DNA of 8,110 nt from Lachnospiraceae bacterium UBA3332 (GCA_002361095.1 DERU01000104.1:1-8110); one strand, 5' to 3'. Numbered from the stretch's first letter, positions 1 to 6,568 are shown. Made by a program: numbers and translations. Notes: a model not told the origin generated them from the sequence alone.

Positions 1-119
1 CCGCACGGGAATGCATGACGCAGGCAGGGCGGCACGGGCGGCGGGAGGGACAACGATCCTTTTCCGGGGATGCTCCCGCCGCCCGTGCCGCCCTGCCTGC
101 GTCATGCATTCCCGTGCGG
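1..119. repeat. Perfect 47-bp inverted repeat (large hairpin/cruciform)
   Basis: Bases 1-47 are the exact reverse complement of 73-119. The loop is 25 nt (48-72) and contains a further small stem (56-59 with 68-71). The arms are about 77% GC, clearly richer than the neighbouring genes. The left arm starts at the first base of the window, so the repeat may extend further. It lies just downstream of the stop codon of the minus-strand regulator (136), so it could end that transcript. However, no T-run is visible on the minus-strand side within the window, and a 47-bp perfect stem is much longer than an ordinary terminator. A dispersed intergenic palindrome (REP- or MITE-like) is the better guess. 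The repeat itself is certain; its role is inferred. Confidence 0.95.
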
Positions 120-135
120 GGGTTGTGGCGCATTT

Positions 136-1968
136 TCAAACGCGTTCCAGTATTTGCTGTGCCAGCCGACAGCTTTGGGTATCAAGTTCCAGCGCTTTTG
201 TCAGCAGGCGAATTTGCTCCTGGCGCAGTTGGGGCGTGGAGACGCCAAAGGCACGTATGTGGTAAGAGACGGCGCAGGCCTGGGAACGGGACAGCTTTTT
301 CCGGAATGCAAAAACCAGATCGGAAATTGTTTGGCAGTTTGCCGCTATTTTTTCCAGAGCGGCCTGTTTTTTTACAGGTAACAGGGAAATGCTTTCGCGC
401 AGGTAAGCGGCCGCCGCGCGCCGTGCGTCCGCCAGGCAGAGCAGCAGATTATCGTTCACGCCCAAACGCCGCAGGACTGCCTTTGGATTGTCGGTAAGAC
501 AGAAGTCGGATTCCAACGAAAGCGCTTTTATCCATGCATGATAGGCTTCCTCCCCTTGGGTATAGCCCCGGCTTTCCTTGGCGCAGAAAGAAGCAATCAG
601 CGTTTCGAGGGAGGCTGTCAGTGCTTCCGGCGGGGAAGGCGTTTCTTTTTTTTCATCAAAATGCAGGATTAGAAAGGGCCAGCAGTCGTTAAAAAGATAA
701 CCTTGGTTATCTTCAAAAACGGTGCGTCGGTCCTGTGGATTTGGGCAGTCCTCCCGCTCTAAATCGTCAAAGACTTCCTGGTCAAAATAGGTGCGGCATA
801 GGAGCCGGCTGCCGTTGTCGGTATATCCGGTTATGAGTCCCCATTCGGGGGCAATGCGCAGATTGGAAGCCAAAACCGGTTTTCCGTTTTGGATGTCTTT
901 CATAATGGCGAGGCGCTCCGCTTTTCTTTCCCGCTTTTCCAGCCGACATGCCATGTGGAAGGAATAGCCCAGGTTTTTGAAAAGCGGCGTGGCGTAATCA
1001 TAAGCCACAAGGGCGTCCGTGCAGCTGTAATCCCAGACGTCCACAAAACATGTCCGGTAGCAGGCACCGCTCATTCCCATAATCTGATGGTACGAATAAG
1101 GTTCCCCCATATACCGGAGGGCGGCGTAAAGCGCGCCTGCCCAAGGACACTCCATTCCTTTTTCCCAGGACAGTTTCATCACGTTTTTCAGAGCGCATTT
1201 TGTATAGTCGTGAAGAAAGAACTGCGTTCGGCGGTTCCCATAGTAAAGGGTTTCGCTTTCCGGACAGCTGACGGTATGGATTCCGTCAGAGTTTAAGTAT
1301 ATCAATGTCAAATATTCCGTATCGTTGCAGGCAGTGGCGCTGGGAAAGGTTTCGTGGTTTACCGGTATTTTGTCCCATTTGAAATATTCGTAATGTTCCA
1401 TTTTTTGCATGACGGAAGCATATTCCTTTCCGTTTCCGTAATATGCGCCGATAATCTGAAGGGGCCGGTTGTTTGCGAAACAGGATTCTTTTTGCGATGC
1501 CGGGAATTCCTGCGAGGCTTTGCCTTTTTCCTGTCCCAAAACGAAAGGGTCGTTTTGTAATGCATAGGAAAAGAAAGTTCCTTTTCCCGTTTGAAACTTT
1601 ACGGTTAAAACCTTTAAACGATCGCTGTCGAGGGACGCGCCGATAAACGGTTCATTGACATAAATGTTAAGCGAATTGTCATACACTCTGTCGTTTAGAA
1701 ATTGGGTGACGGGAAGATGCGTCTGCCCGTCGGTATAGATCGCTTCCAGAATAAAAAGTTCCCTTGGACATAAAAGGCTGTCAATGCTGCAATTCAGGGC
1801 TTTGGCAAGATCGGGAAGAACGGCTGTTTCGGGAAGGCATTTGGCGTTCTCCCATTTTGAGACGGCCTGCGGGCTGACATGCAGCCGCTCCGCAAGCGTT
1901 TCCCCGGTATATCCCCGTTCCCTGCGCAGCAGGGCGATTTGTTTTCCCACATTATATACATCAATCAT
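136..1968 (-). CDS. XRE-family HTH protein fused to a Cys-rich BtrH/papain-like domain
   Basis: This 610-residue protein is probably a cytoplasmic one-component regulator. Residues about 5-65 form a clear XRE-type helix-turn-helix, including VSPQAVSKWENAK. Residues 70-145 have a beta-rich pattern (DGQTHLPVTQFL, LNIYVNEPF, LKVLTVKF) that faintly recalls DUF3395-like modules. Residues about 255-400 resemble the N-terminal domain of butirosin protein BtrH and related cysteine-peptidase-like folds: a Cys at 274 in GMECPWAGALYAALRYMG, then KPVLASN and PEWGLITGYTDNG. Where a peptidase would have its His there is EWG, so this is more likely a ligand-binding or inactive fold than an active protease. 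Residues 450-610 are mostly helical and unrecognised. There are 21 Cys and no signal peptide or membrane segment. ATG 1968 is preceded by GGAGG (1979-1983). The gene is divergent from the acyl-carrier run, which it may control. The HTH is certain, the middle domain moderate, the function unknown. Confidence 0.9.
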   Translation of the reverse strand: MIDVYNVGKQIALLRRERGYTGETLAERLHVSPQAVSKWENAKCLPETAVLPDLAKALNCSIDSLLCPRELFILEAIYTDGQTHLPVTQFLNDRVYDNSLNIYVNEPFIGASLDSDRLKVLTVKFQTGKGTFFSYALQNDPFVLGQEKGKASQEFPASQKESCFANNRPLQIIGAYYGNGKEYASVMQKMEHYEYFKWDKIPVNHETFPSATACNDTEYLTLIYLNSDGIHTVSCPESETLYYGNRRTQFFLHDYTKCALKNVMKLSWEKGMECPWAGALYAALRYMGEPYSYHQIMGMSGACYRTCFVDVWDYSCTDALVAYDYATPLFKNLGYSFHMACRLEKRERKAERLAIMKDIQNGKPVLASNLRIAPEWGLITGYTDNGSRLLCRTYFDQEVFDDLEREDCPNPQDRRTVFEDNQGYLFNDCWPFLILHFDEKKETPSPPEALTASLETLIASFCAKESRGYTQGEEAYHAWIKALSLESDFCLTDNPKAVLRRLGVNDNLLLCLADARRAAAAYLRESISLLPVKKQAALEKIAANCQTISDLVFAFRKKLSRSQACAVSYHIRAFGVSTPQLRQEQIRLLTKALELDTQSCRLAQQILERV

Positions 1969-2010
1969 AAGGCGAAAACCTCCGAAAAAATTTTTCAGCG
2001 CTGTAAGAAC

Positions 2011-2039
2011 AGTATAGACAAAGGGAAGCGGGTTTACAA
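2011..2039 (-). promoter_or_regulatory. Sigma-A-type promoter of the XRE fusion gene
   Basis: Reading the minus strand, TTGTAA (2034-2039) is followed by a 17-nt spacer and TATACT (2011-2016), close to the vegetative consensus with ideal spacing. It lies about 43 bases upstream of the ATG at 1968. A short imperfect dyad (2001-2012, CTGT with ACAG around four bases) touches the -10 and could be an operator for autoregulation, but that is speculative. Confidence 0.65.
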
Positions 2040-2112
2040 TACATATAGCGGTAAGAAGGGAAGATAAAAAACAACCCAGGGTTTAGAAGAATGCGGCGCC
2101 CTGCCTGCAAAA

Positions 2113-2184
2113 TGGAAATCCGTAACAGTTCAGCCCCCAACGGCGGCAGCTTAAGGCAGGAGGCTGAACTGTTACGGATTTCCA
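2113..2184. repeat. Perfect 23-bp inverted repeat in the divergent intergenic region
   Basis: Bases 2113-2135 are the exact reverse complement of 2162-2184, separated by a 26-nt loop. The core is GGAAATCCGTAACAGTTCAG. Translating through it gives mirrored peptides (EIRNSSA on one arm, AELLRIS on the other), which is why a spurious open frame crosses it. A third copy of the outer nine bases, TGGAAATCC, occurs at 2215-2223 just upstream of the rightward -10. No T-run follows either arm, so it is not an intrinsic terminator. It is probably a dispersed intergenic palindrome. An RNA or protein binding role between the two divergent promoters is possible but unproven. Confidence 0.95.
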
Positions 2185-2224
2185 GGCATAGCAGAAAAAT
2201 AGGGTGGCGTATTTTGGAAATCCA

Positions 2225-2233
2225 TGCTATACT
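2225..2233 (+). promoter_or_regulatory. Extended -10 promoter for the acyl-carrier run
   Basis: TGC followed by TATACT (-10 at 2228-2233) is a good extended -10 element. The region 17 bases upstream (TGGCGT, 2205-2210) is a poor -35, as expected when an extended -10 compensates or an activator is needed. Transcription from here would give a leader of about 70 bases before the ATG at 2310. The leader includes the perfect palindrome GGCAGCTGCC (2288-2297). The call rests on motif match only. Confidence 0.5.
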
Positions 2234-2309
2234 GGTAAGAAAAGTTTGCGCACATTCATTTTTGAGAAAGGAAGCGGCGGCTGGTCTGGCAGCTGCCGGA
2301 TAGGGCAGT

Positions 2310-2549
2310 ATGGAGAGAGAAGAGGTTTTCAGAACCTTGAACGGGGTGTTTCGCGACGTATTTGACGACGAGTCCATCACCGTAAACGAGAGTACGACGG
2401 CGGACGATATTGAGGACTGGGATTCTTTGGAACATATCAATCTGATGGCGGCAGTGGAGTCCGAGTTTGGCATTAAGTTTTCCATGGGACAGATCATGAC
2501 CATGAAGAATGTGGGAGAAATGGTAGACATCATCCTGCAGAAAATCTGA
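2310..2549 (+). CDS. Acyl carrier protein
   Basis: This is a 79-residue phosphopantetheine carrier, the usual size for a free-standing acyl carrier protein. The attachment motif is DWDSLEHINL with Ser39 as the predicted 4'-phosphopantetheine site. It is flanked by the expected four-helix pattern and the acidic helix following the Ser (AAVESEFGIKF). The protein is cytoplasmic and would carry an acyl group as a thioester. An in-frame TAG at 2301-2303 makes ATG 2310 the earliest possible start. The ribosome binding site is weak (GGATAGGG, 2299-2306, close to the ATG). The next gene, an MBOAT acyltransferase, begins 18 bases after the stop, so the two are surely co-transcribed. This suggests a dedicated carrier for surface acylation rather than the housekeeping fatty-acid AcpP, which normally sits with fab or plsX genes. 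It is DltC-like in role, but not clearly DltC by sequence. Confidence 0.93.
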   Translation: MEREEVFRTLNGVFRDVFDDESITVNESTTADDIEDWDSLEHINLMAAVESEFGIKFSMGQIMTMKNVGEMVDIILQKI

Positions 2550-2567
2550 GACCGGGAGGAGGACGGG

Positions 2568-4052
2568 ATGAGTATCACTTCCTTTTCCTTCCTGTGCTTT
2601 TTTGCAGCGGTGCTTTTTGTATACTATATCATCCCCAAGAAAGCGCAGTGGGGGTATTTGCTGGCCGTCAGTTTTGTATACTTTATGTCTTTTGCAGAGG
2701 TGGCGGACGGCGGCTGGTATGTGGTTTTTTATCCGATGGCGGCGGTGTTTGTCGTGTATCTGGCGGCGCGCCTGATGGACAGGACAAAGGAGCAGAAGAA
2801 AAGAAAGTCTGCTCTTATTTGTGCTGTCGTTTTTTGTGTCGGGCTTTTGTGTACGCTGAAGTTTTTCCGTCTGCCCCTGTTGGCTCCCCTGGGGATTTCC
2901 TTTTACACCCTGACCCTTTTGGGGTATCTGTTCGACGTGTACTATGAGATCGGCAGTGTACAGCGCAATTACGGAAAGCTTTTGCTGTTTACCTGCTATT
3001 TTCCCACCATGGTGTCGGGCCCGGTGGTGAAATATCAGGAGATGGAAGGGCAGCTGTTTGCAGGGCATAAGCTGGATTACCGCAGGGTGACGTTCGGCAT
3101 GCAGCGGATGGTTTGGGGGTTTTTTAAGAAACTGGTTATTTCGGAGCGGATGGCGGTGATTGCCAACGAGATCTTTGACCATTACGGAAATTATGAGGGA
3201 TTTGCAATCTGGGTCGGCGCGTTTGCCTTTACCTTCCAGCTTTATACGGATTTTGCGGGTTGTATGGATATTGTGCTGGGCATTTCCGAGTGCTTCGGTA
3301 TTGTACTGCCGGAGAACTTCAACGCCCCGTTTTTGGCGGCCAATATTTCGGAATATTGGCGCAGATGGCATATGACACTGGGGGTTTGGCTTCGGGAGTA
3401 TTTGTTTTATCCCCTTCTGCGCACAAAGTTTTTCATGCAGCTGCCCAAAAAGCTGCGGGATAAAGTGGGAAAGAAGCGGGCCAAGCAGCTGACTACGTTT
3501 CTGGCCATGTTTGTGCTGTGGTTTACCATCGGGTATTGGCACGGCGGAAGCTGGAATTTCATCATCGGTTCCGGTCTGCTGCACTGGGCATATATTGTTT
3601 TCGGGGAACTGGCGGAGCCGTTGTTCGCAAAAATGAGGTTTTTTTTCCGCGTCCGGACGGATAGCAGAGGATTTTTGTGGCTGCAGCGGATACGTACGTT
3701 TGTGCTGGTGATGTTTGGACTGGTGTTTTTTAGGAACGCGTCGGTCATGGATGCGGTGCGTATGTTCGGCAGGGGATTTTCCACGTTTAATCCGCAGATT
3801 TTTGTGGACGGAACGCTGTTTTCTTTTGGATTGGACTGGGTGGAGTGTACCGTGCTGCTGGTGTCGCTGCTTTTGTTTGAGTGGGTGACGATACAGCAGC
3901 AAAAAGGGTGGCTCCGGGAGCGGTTGGAGAAAAAGCCGCTTATCGTCCGGTGGATTGTGCTTTATGCGCTGCTGTTTTATGTGATATTGTTGGGACAGTA
4001 TGGGCCGGGATATTCGGCCTCCGAGTTCATTTACCAGAATTTTAAGGTTTAG
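2568..4052 (+). CDS. MBOAT family membrane O-acyltransferase (AlgI/DltB-like)
   Basis: This 494-residue polytopic membrane protein has about 11-13 hydrophobic segments and the expected length for the AlgI/DltB group. Landmarks in order: PLGISFYTLTLLGYLFDVYY (107-126), FPTMVSGPVVKYQEM (145-159), FQLYTDFAGCMDIVLGIS (223-240), NFNAPF then SEYWRRWHMTLGVWLREYL (250-279) with conserved His268, and WHGGSWNFIIGSGLLH (324-339) with the near-invariant His325. The C-terminal SEFIYQNF is typical of clostridial homologues. Such proteins move an acyl group from a cytoplasmic donor to an acceptor outside the membrane, commonly a polysaccharide or teichoic acid. A strong Shine-Dalgarno (GGAGGAGG, 2555-2562) precedes ATG 2568. 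The adjacent carrier protein suggests a carrier-bound acyl donor. No DltD- or AlgJ-type SGNH partner is present, so the acyl group and acceptor cannot be named. Family assignment is secure; the substrate is unknown. Confidence 0.95.
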   Translation: MSITSFSFLCFFAAVLFVYYIIPKKAQWGYLLAVSFVYFMSFAEVADGGWYVVFYPMAAVFVVYLAARLMDRTKEQKKRKSALICAVVFCVGLLCTLKFFRLPLLAPLGISFYTLTLLGYLFDVYYEIGSVQRNYGKLLLFTCYFPTMVSGPVVKYQEMEGQLFAGHKLDYRRVTFGMQRMVWGFFKKLVISERMAVIANEIFDHYGNYEGFAIWVGAFAFTFQLYTDFAGCMDIVLGISECFGIVLPENFNAPFLAANISEYWRRWHMTLGVWLREYLFYPLLRTKFFMQLPKKLRDKVGKKRAKQLTTFLAMFVLWFTIGYWHGGSWNFIIGSGLLHWAYIVFGELAEPLFAKMRFFFRVRTDSRGFLWLQRIRTFVLVMFGLVFFRNASVMDAVRMFGRGFSTFNPQIFVDGTLFSFGLDWVECTVLLVSLLLFEWVTIQQQKGWLRERLEKKPLIVRWIVLYALLFYVILLGQYGPGYSASEFIYQNFKV

Positions 4053-4153
4053 GCAGAGGGTTAGGTTGCAAAACCATATACGGCAGTTTTTCAACCGTGA
4101 ATTTACGCCCGCTAAGGCGGGCAGAAAGGTTAAAACGGGAAAGGAAGAGTAAA
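4053..4153 (+). other. Intergenic gap with two small hairpins inside the gene run
   Basis: These 101 bases separate the acyltransferase stop from the likely TTG start of the hydrolase. An 11-bp stem with one mismatch is formed by 4064-4074 and 4086-4096 around an 11-nt loop. A second, 6-bp stem (GCCCGC 4107-4112 with GCGGGC 4117-4122) follows. Neither is trailed by a T-run, so they do not look like complete intrinsic terminators. They could slow polymerase or protect RNA ends. I see no convincing promoter in the gap, so read-through into the hydrolase is the simplest reading. Confidence 0.45.
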
Positions 4154-4156
4154 TTG
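4142..4156 (+). promoter_or_regulatory. Ribosome binding site that selects a TTG start
   Basis: AGGAAG (4142-4147) lies six bases upstream of TTG 4154-4156, which is in frame with the hydrolase. Starting here gives MGNVIAYLREFGD, matching the way Mbeg1/DUF2974-type proteins usually begin. The upstream in-frame GTG at 4097 has no comparable site and would add a very basic 19-residue lead translated from the hairpin region. Confidence 0.7.
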
Positions 4157-5272
4157 GGAAATGTGATTGCCTATTTGCGGGAATTTGGGGACAAAAGCTT
4201 TTCGGAACATGCTTTTGGGGAGGCGGATGTGCTGATGCTGGCGCAGCTTTCCTATTTGAAGTTTGACGGTGCAATTCCCACAATCGGGGAGAAAAAACCG
4301 TCAGTGACGCTTTCGCAGATTGCGCAGACCATGAATCCGGATAAGGTTTTTGAGGACAAATGGTATGAAAAGGAAAACAGGGAATTGTGGGAAACCCTTT
4401 TGGGATGCAGGCGCTATGAAAATATGACCTGCAATTATTACCGGTCCAGAACGGAGCAGGAGCGGGAAACCCAGTTTGGGGCGGTTACTTTTTTCCCGCA
4501 GGGATGCAGTCCCGTGGTGGCTTTTCGGGGGACGGACGGCTCCATTGTGGGATGGAAGGAAGACTTTAATATGGCGTTTAAAACCGTGGTTCCGGCGCAG
4601 GAGATGAGCTGCGTTTATTTAAACCAGGTAGGCTGTCGGCTTCCCGAAGGCTTTTTGGTTTGCGGGCATTCCAAGGGCGGGAATTTGGCGGTTTTTTCTT
4701 CCGTATGGGCAGACGCACATGTGCAAAGCAAAATTTCGGGGGTTTACAGCTTTGACGGACCGGGGTTTTTGCCGGAAATTTTGGCCGGGGAAGCCTATGA
4801 GGCGGTTCGGGGGCGGATCCATCGTATTTTGCCCCACTCTTCCCTGGTGGGGATGCTTCTGCAAAGCCAGGAAGCCTATGAGGTGGTAAAAAGCAGCGGC
4901 TTTGGTTTGGCACAGCATGATTGCTATACGTGGCAGATCGAAGAGGGGGCGTTTGTAAAAATGCCCGATATCCAACAGGCGCAGCAGCATCGCAACGAAG
5001 CTTTAAACCGGTGGATTTTTTCGCTTACCCAAAAGGAGCGGGAGCGCTTTGTCAATACTTTATTTTCCATGATTGGGGAGACGAAGGCAGAGACTTTGGC
5101 TGATTTTGCGGAGGACTGGAAAAATAACTTGAAAATCTGCCTGCGGTATCTGAAAAGTCTGGATCCACAGACCAGAAGCTATTTGCGGCAGATTTTGAAA
5201 GCCATGATGGAAACTTATAGAAGCGTGATGCAGGATGTGCTCAGACAGGAGAGAAAGCCGCAGGAGAAATGA
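4154..5272 (+). CDS. Mbeg1/DUF2974-type alpha/beta hydrolase (lipase-like)
   Basis: This predicted cytoplasmic hydrolase has 372 residues from the TTG start (391 from the GTG at 4097). The N-terminus (NVIAYLREFGDKSFSEHAFGEADVLMLAQLSYLKFDG) follows the pattern seen in DUF2974/Mbeg1-like proteins. The nucleophile elbow is CGHSKGGNLA, with Ser at residue 173 from the TTG. The following YSFDGPGF supplies the likely Asp (201), and QHDCYTWQIE the likely His (255), which together complete a Ser-Asp-His triad. VVAFRGTDGS before the elbow is the strand and oxyanion region of class-3-lipase-like folds. The C-terminal 100 residues are helical and charged. There is no signal peptide or membrane segment. 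The substrate is unknown; an ester or thioester is plausible. It follows the acyltransferase and is separated from the polymerase by one base, so those two are translationally coupled. The family call is good, the role open. Confidence 0.88.
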   Translation: MGNVIAYLREFGDKSFSEHAFGEADVLMLAQLSYLKFDGAIPTIGEKKPSVTLSQIAQTMNPDKVFEDKWYEKENRELWETLLGCRRYENMTCNYYRSRTEQERETQFGAVTFFPQGCSPVVAFRGTDGSIVGWKEDFNMAFKTVVPAQEMSCVYLNQVGCRLPEGFLVCGHSKGGNLAVFSSVWADAHVQSKISGVYSFDGPGFLPEILAGEAYEAVRGRIHRILPHSSLVGMLLQSQEAYEVVKSSGFGLAQHDCYTWQIEEGAFVKMPDIQQAQQHRNEALNRWIFSLTQKERERFVNTLFSMIGETKAETLADFAEDWKNNLKICLRYLKSLDPQTRSYLRQILKAMMETYRSVMQDVLRQERKPQEK

Positions 5273-5273
5273 C

Positions 5274-6521
5274 ATGGTGCGGGAAAAAATTGTTTTTCAT
5301 GTTGATGTAAACAGTGCGTTTTTGAGTTGGAGCGCATTAAAGCGGCTGCGGGAAAAGCCGGGGAGTCTGGATCTTCGGACCGTTGCGTCCGCAGTGGGAG
5401 GGGATGAGGAGGCGCGCCATGGTGTCGTGTTGGCCAAAAGTACGCAGGCAAAAAAATATGGGGTGACAACCGGGGAGCCCCTGTTGGCGGCCAAACGAAA
5501 ATGCCCTGCGCTGCTTGTGATCCGGCCGGATTTTGCGGAATATGTGGAACAGTCGGCCCGCTTAAGAAAACTGCTTTTGCAGTATACGGACCGGGTGGTT
5601 CCGTTTAGTATTGATGAGGCGTGGGCAGAGTTTGAGGGCTTTGCAGAGGTTGCCGGACAGCCGCAGCGGTTTGCCGAAAGGCTTCGGGAAGAAATCAAAA
5701 AGCAGCTGGGTTTTACGGTAAACATCGGTGTTTCCGTCAACCGGCTTCTTTCCAAAATGGCCGGGGATTTCAAAAAGCCGGATTTGGTGCACACGCTGTT
5801 TCCGGAGGAAATTCCGCAAAAACTGTGGCCGCTTCCGGTGGGAAAGCTGCTGTTTGCCGGGCATGCGGCCGTGGAAAAATGCAACAGCCTTGGAATATAT
5901 ACCATCGGCGATTTGGCGCGGTCTGACGTCGGAATGCTGCGCGCCCATATGAAAAAGCATGGGGAAATGCTGTGGAATTTTGCATGGGGCAGGGAGACGG
6001 ACGATACGTTTGCGCTGCAGGAAGCGTACAAAGGCTGCGGTAACAGTGTGACCACGCCTGTGGATGTGACGGACATGGCTTATGCAAAGCAGATTCTTTT
6101 GTCGTTGTGTGAAACGGTGGGAATCCGCCTGCGCGCGGACGGCCGGCGGGCCGGCGGCGTGTCGGTGGGGATGCGTACCAGCGGTTTTGAAAACAGTTCC
6201 AGGCAAATGCAGCTGGATTCCGCGACAGATGTGACGGAGGAAATTTATGGGACGGCCTGCAGCCTGCTTTTTAAAATGTGGGACGGCCATAAGCCCCTGC
6301 GGCTGCTGAGTGTGACGGCTACCCGGCTGACCAGTGAGGAATACCGGCAGTACACGCTGTTTGACAATGTGGACTATGAAAAGCTGGAAAAGGCAAACCG
6401 GGCGATGGACGAGATACGGGCCCGCTTCGGGGAGGGCAGCGTGATGCGGGCAAGCTTTTTAAAAAGCGGGGTGTCCCCCACCAGTGGAGGGCTGAATAAG
6501 GAAAAGCGCAGGGTAAAGTGA
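5274..6521 (+). CDS. Y-family DNA polymerase (DinB/Pol IV-like)
   Basis: This 415-residue translesion DNA polymerase copies past damaged bases with low fidelity. The start chosen is ATG 5274, preceded by AGGAG (5262-5266) and one base after the hydrolase stop. An upstream ATG at 5235 would add 13 residues lacking family similarity. Palm motifs are FHVDVNSAF (8-16, metal-binding Asp11, steric-gate Phe16) and PFSIDEAW (110-117, metal ligands Asp114 and Glu115). VNIGVSVNRLLSKMAGDFKKP is the usual palm segment. A helix-hairpin-helix-like thumb (GHAAVEKCNSLGIYTIGDLARSD) and a little-finger domain follow. QYTLF at 359-363 fits a beta-clamp binding motif. Residue Asn13 replaces the Asp of E. coli DinB at a non-catalytic position, as in many clostridial members. 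It is longer than E. coli Pol IV (351 residues). No LexA-type box was noticed nearby; the gene seems to depend on upstream transcription. Confidence 0.93.
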   Translation: MVREKIVFHVDVNSAFLSWSALKRLREKPGSLDLRTVASAVGGDEEARHGVVLAKSTQAKKYGVTTGEPLLAAKRKCPALLVIRPDFAEYVEQSARLRKLLLQYTDRVVPFSIDEAWAEFEGFAEVAGQPQRFAERLREEIKKQLGFTVNIGVSVNRLLSKMAGDFKKPDLVHTLFPEEIPQKLWPLPVGKLLFAGHAAVEKCNSLGIYTIGDLARSDVGMLRAHMKKHGEMLWNFAWGRETDDTFALQEAYKGCGNSVTTPVDVTDMAYAKQILLSLCETVGIRLRADGRRAGGVSVGMRTSGFENSSRQMQLDSATDVTEEIYGTACSLLFKMWDGHKPLRLLSVTATRLTSEEYRQYTLFDNVDYEKLEKANRAMDEIRARFGEGSVMRASFLKSGVSPTSGGLNKEKRRVK

Positions 6522-6537
6522 AAGCCCTGCGCTTTTT
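6502..6537. terminator. Bidirectional intrinsic terminator between convergent genes
   Basis: AAAAGCGCAGGG (6502-6513) pairs perfectly with CCCTGCGCTTTT (6525-6536), a 12-bp stem with an 11-nt loop and five Ts at 6533-6537. The polymerase stop codon (6519-6521) lies inside the loop. The reverse strand also ends in TTTT, so it can serve both the rightward run and the leftward AraC gene that ends at 6569. Confidence 0.9.
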
Positions 6538-6568
6538 GCCTGAAACTTTTGGAGTTTGAAACGAATCT

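Noticed and set aside
1..119. Left palindrome as an ordinary intrinsic terminator
   Set aside because: The stem is far too long and no T-run is visible on the minus-strand exit side within the window; termination remains possible but is not the best description.
15..497. Plus-strand frames crossing the left palindrome and antisense to the XRE fusion
   Set aside because: They are shadows of the GC-rich palindrome and of the opposite-strand gene, with no family resemblance.
2091..2303. Plus-strand frame of 70 codons with mirrored EIRNSSA and AELLRIS peptides
   Set aside because: The peptides are simply the two arms of the 2113-2184 palindrome; there is no good ribosome binding site and the frame ends before the carrier gene.
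4097..4153. GTG at 4097 as start of the hydrolase
   Set aside because: It lacks a ribosome binding site, lies at the edge of a hairpin and adds a basic leader not typical of the family. TTG 4154 has AGGAAG at good spacing.
2256..4283. 675-codon open frame on the minus strand
   Set aside because: It is antisense to the carrier and acyltransferase genes, which show clear family motifs. Its translation is a low-complexity mix rich in Gln, His, Lys, Arg and Pro without recognisable domains.
5235..5273. ATG at 5235 as start of the polymerase
   Set aside because: It overlaps the hydrolase by 38 bases and adds residues outside the conserved family start; ATG 5274 has a proper AGGAG.
5297..6290. 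Two long minus-strand frames inside the polymerase gene
   Set aside because: The plus strand carries all Y-family catalytic motifs; the antisense frames have no plausible start context or domain.
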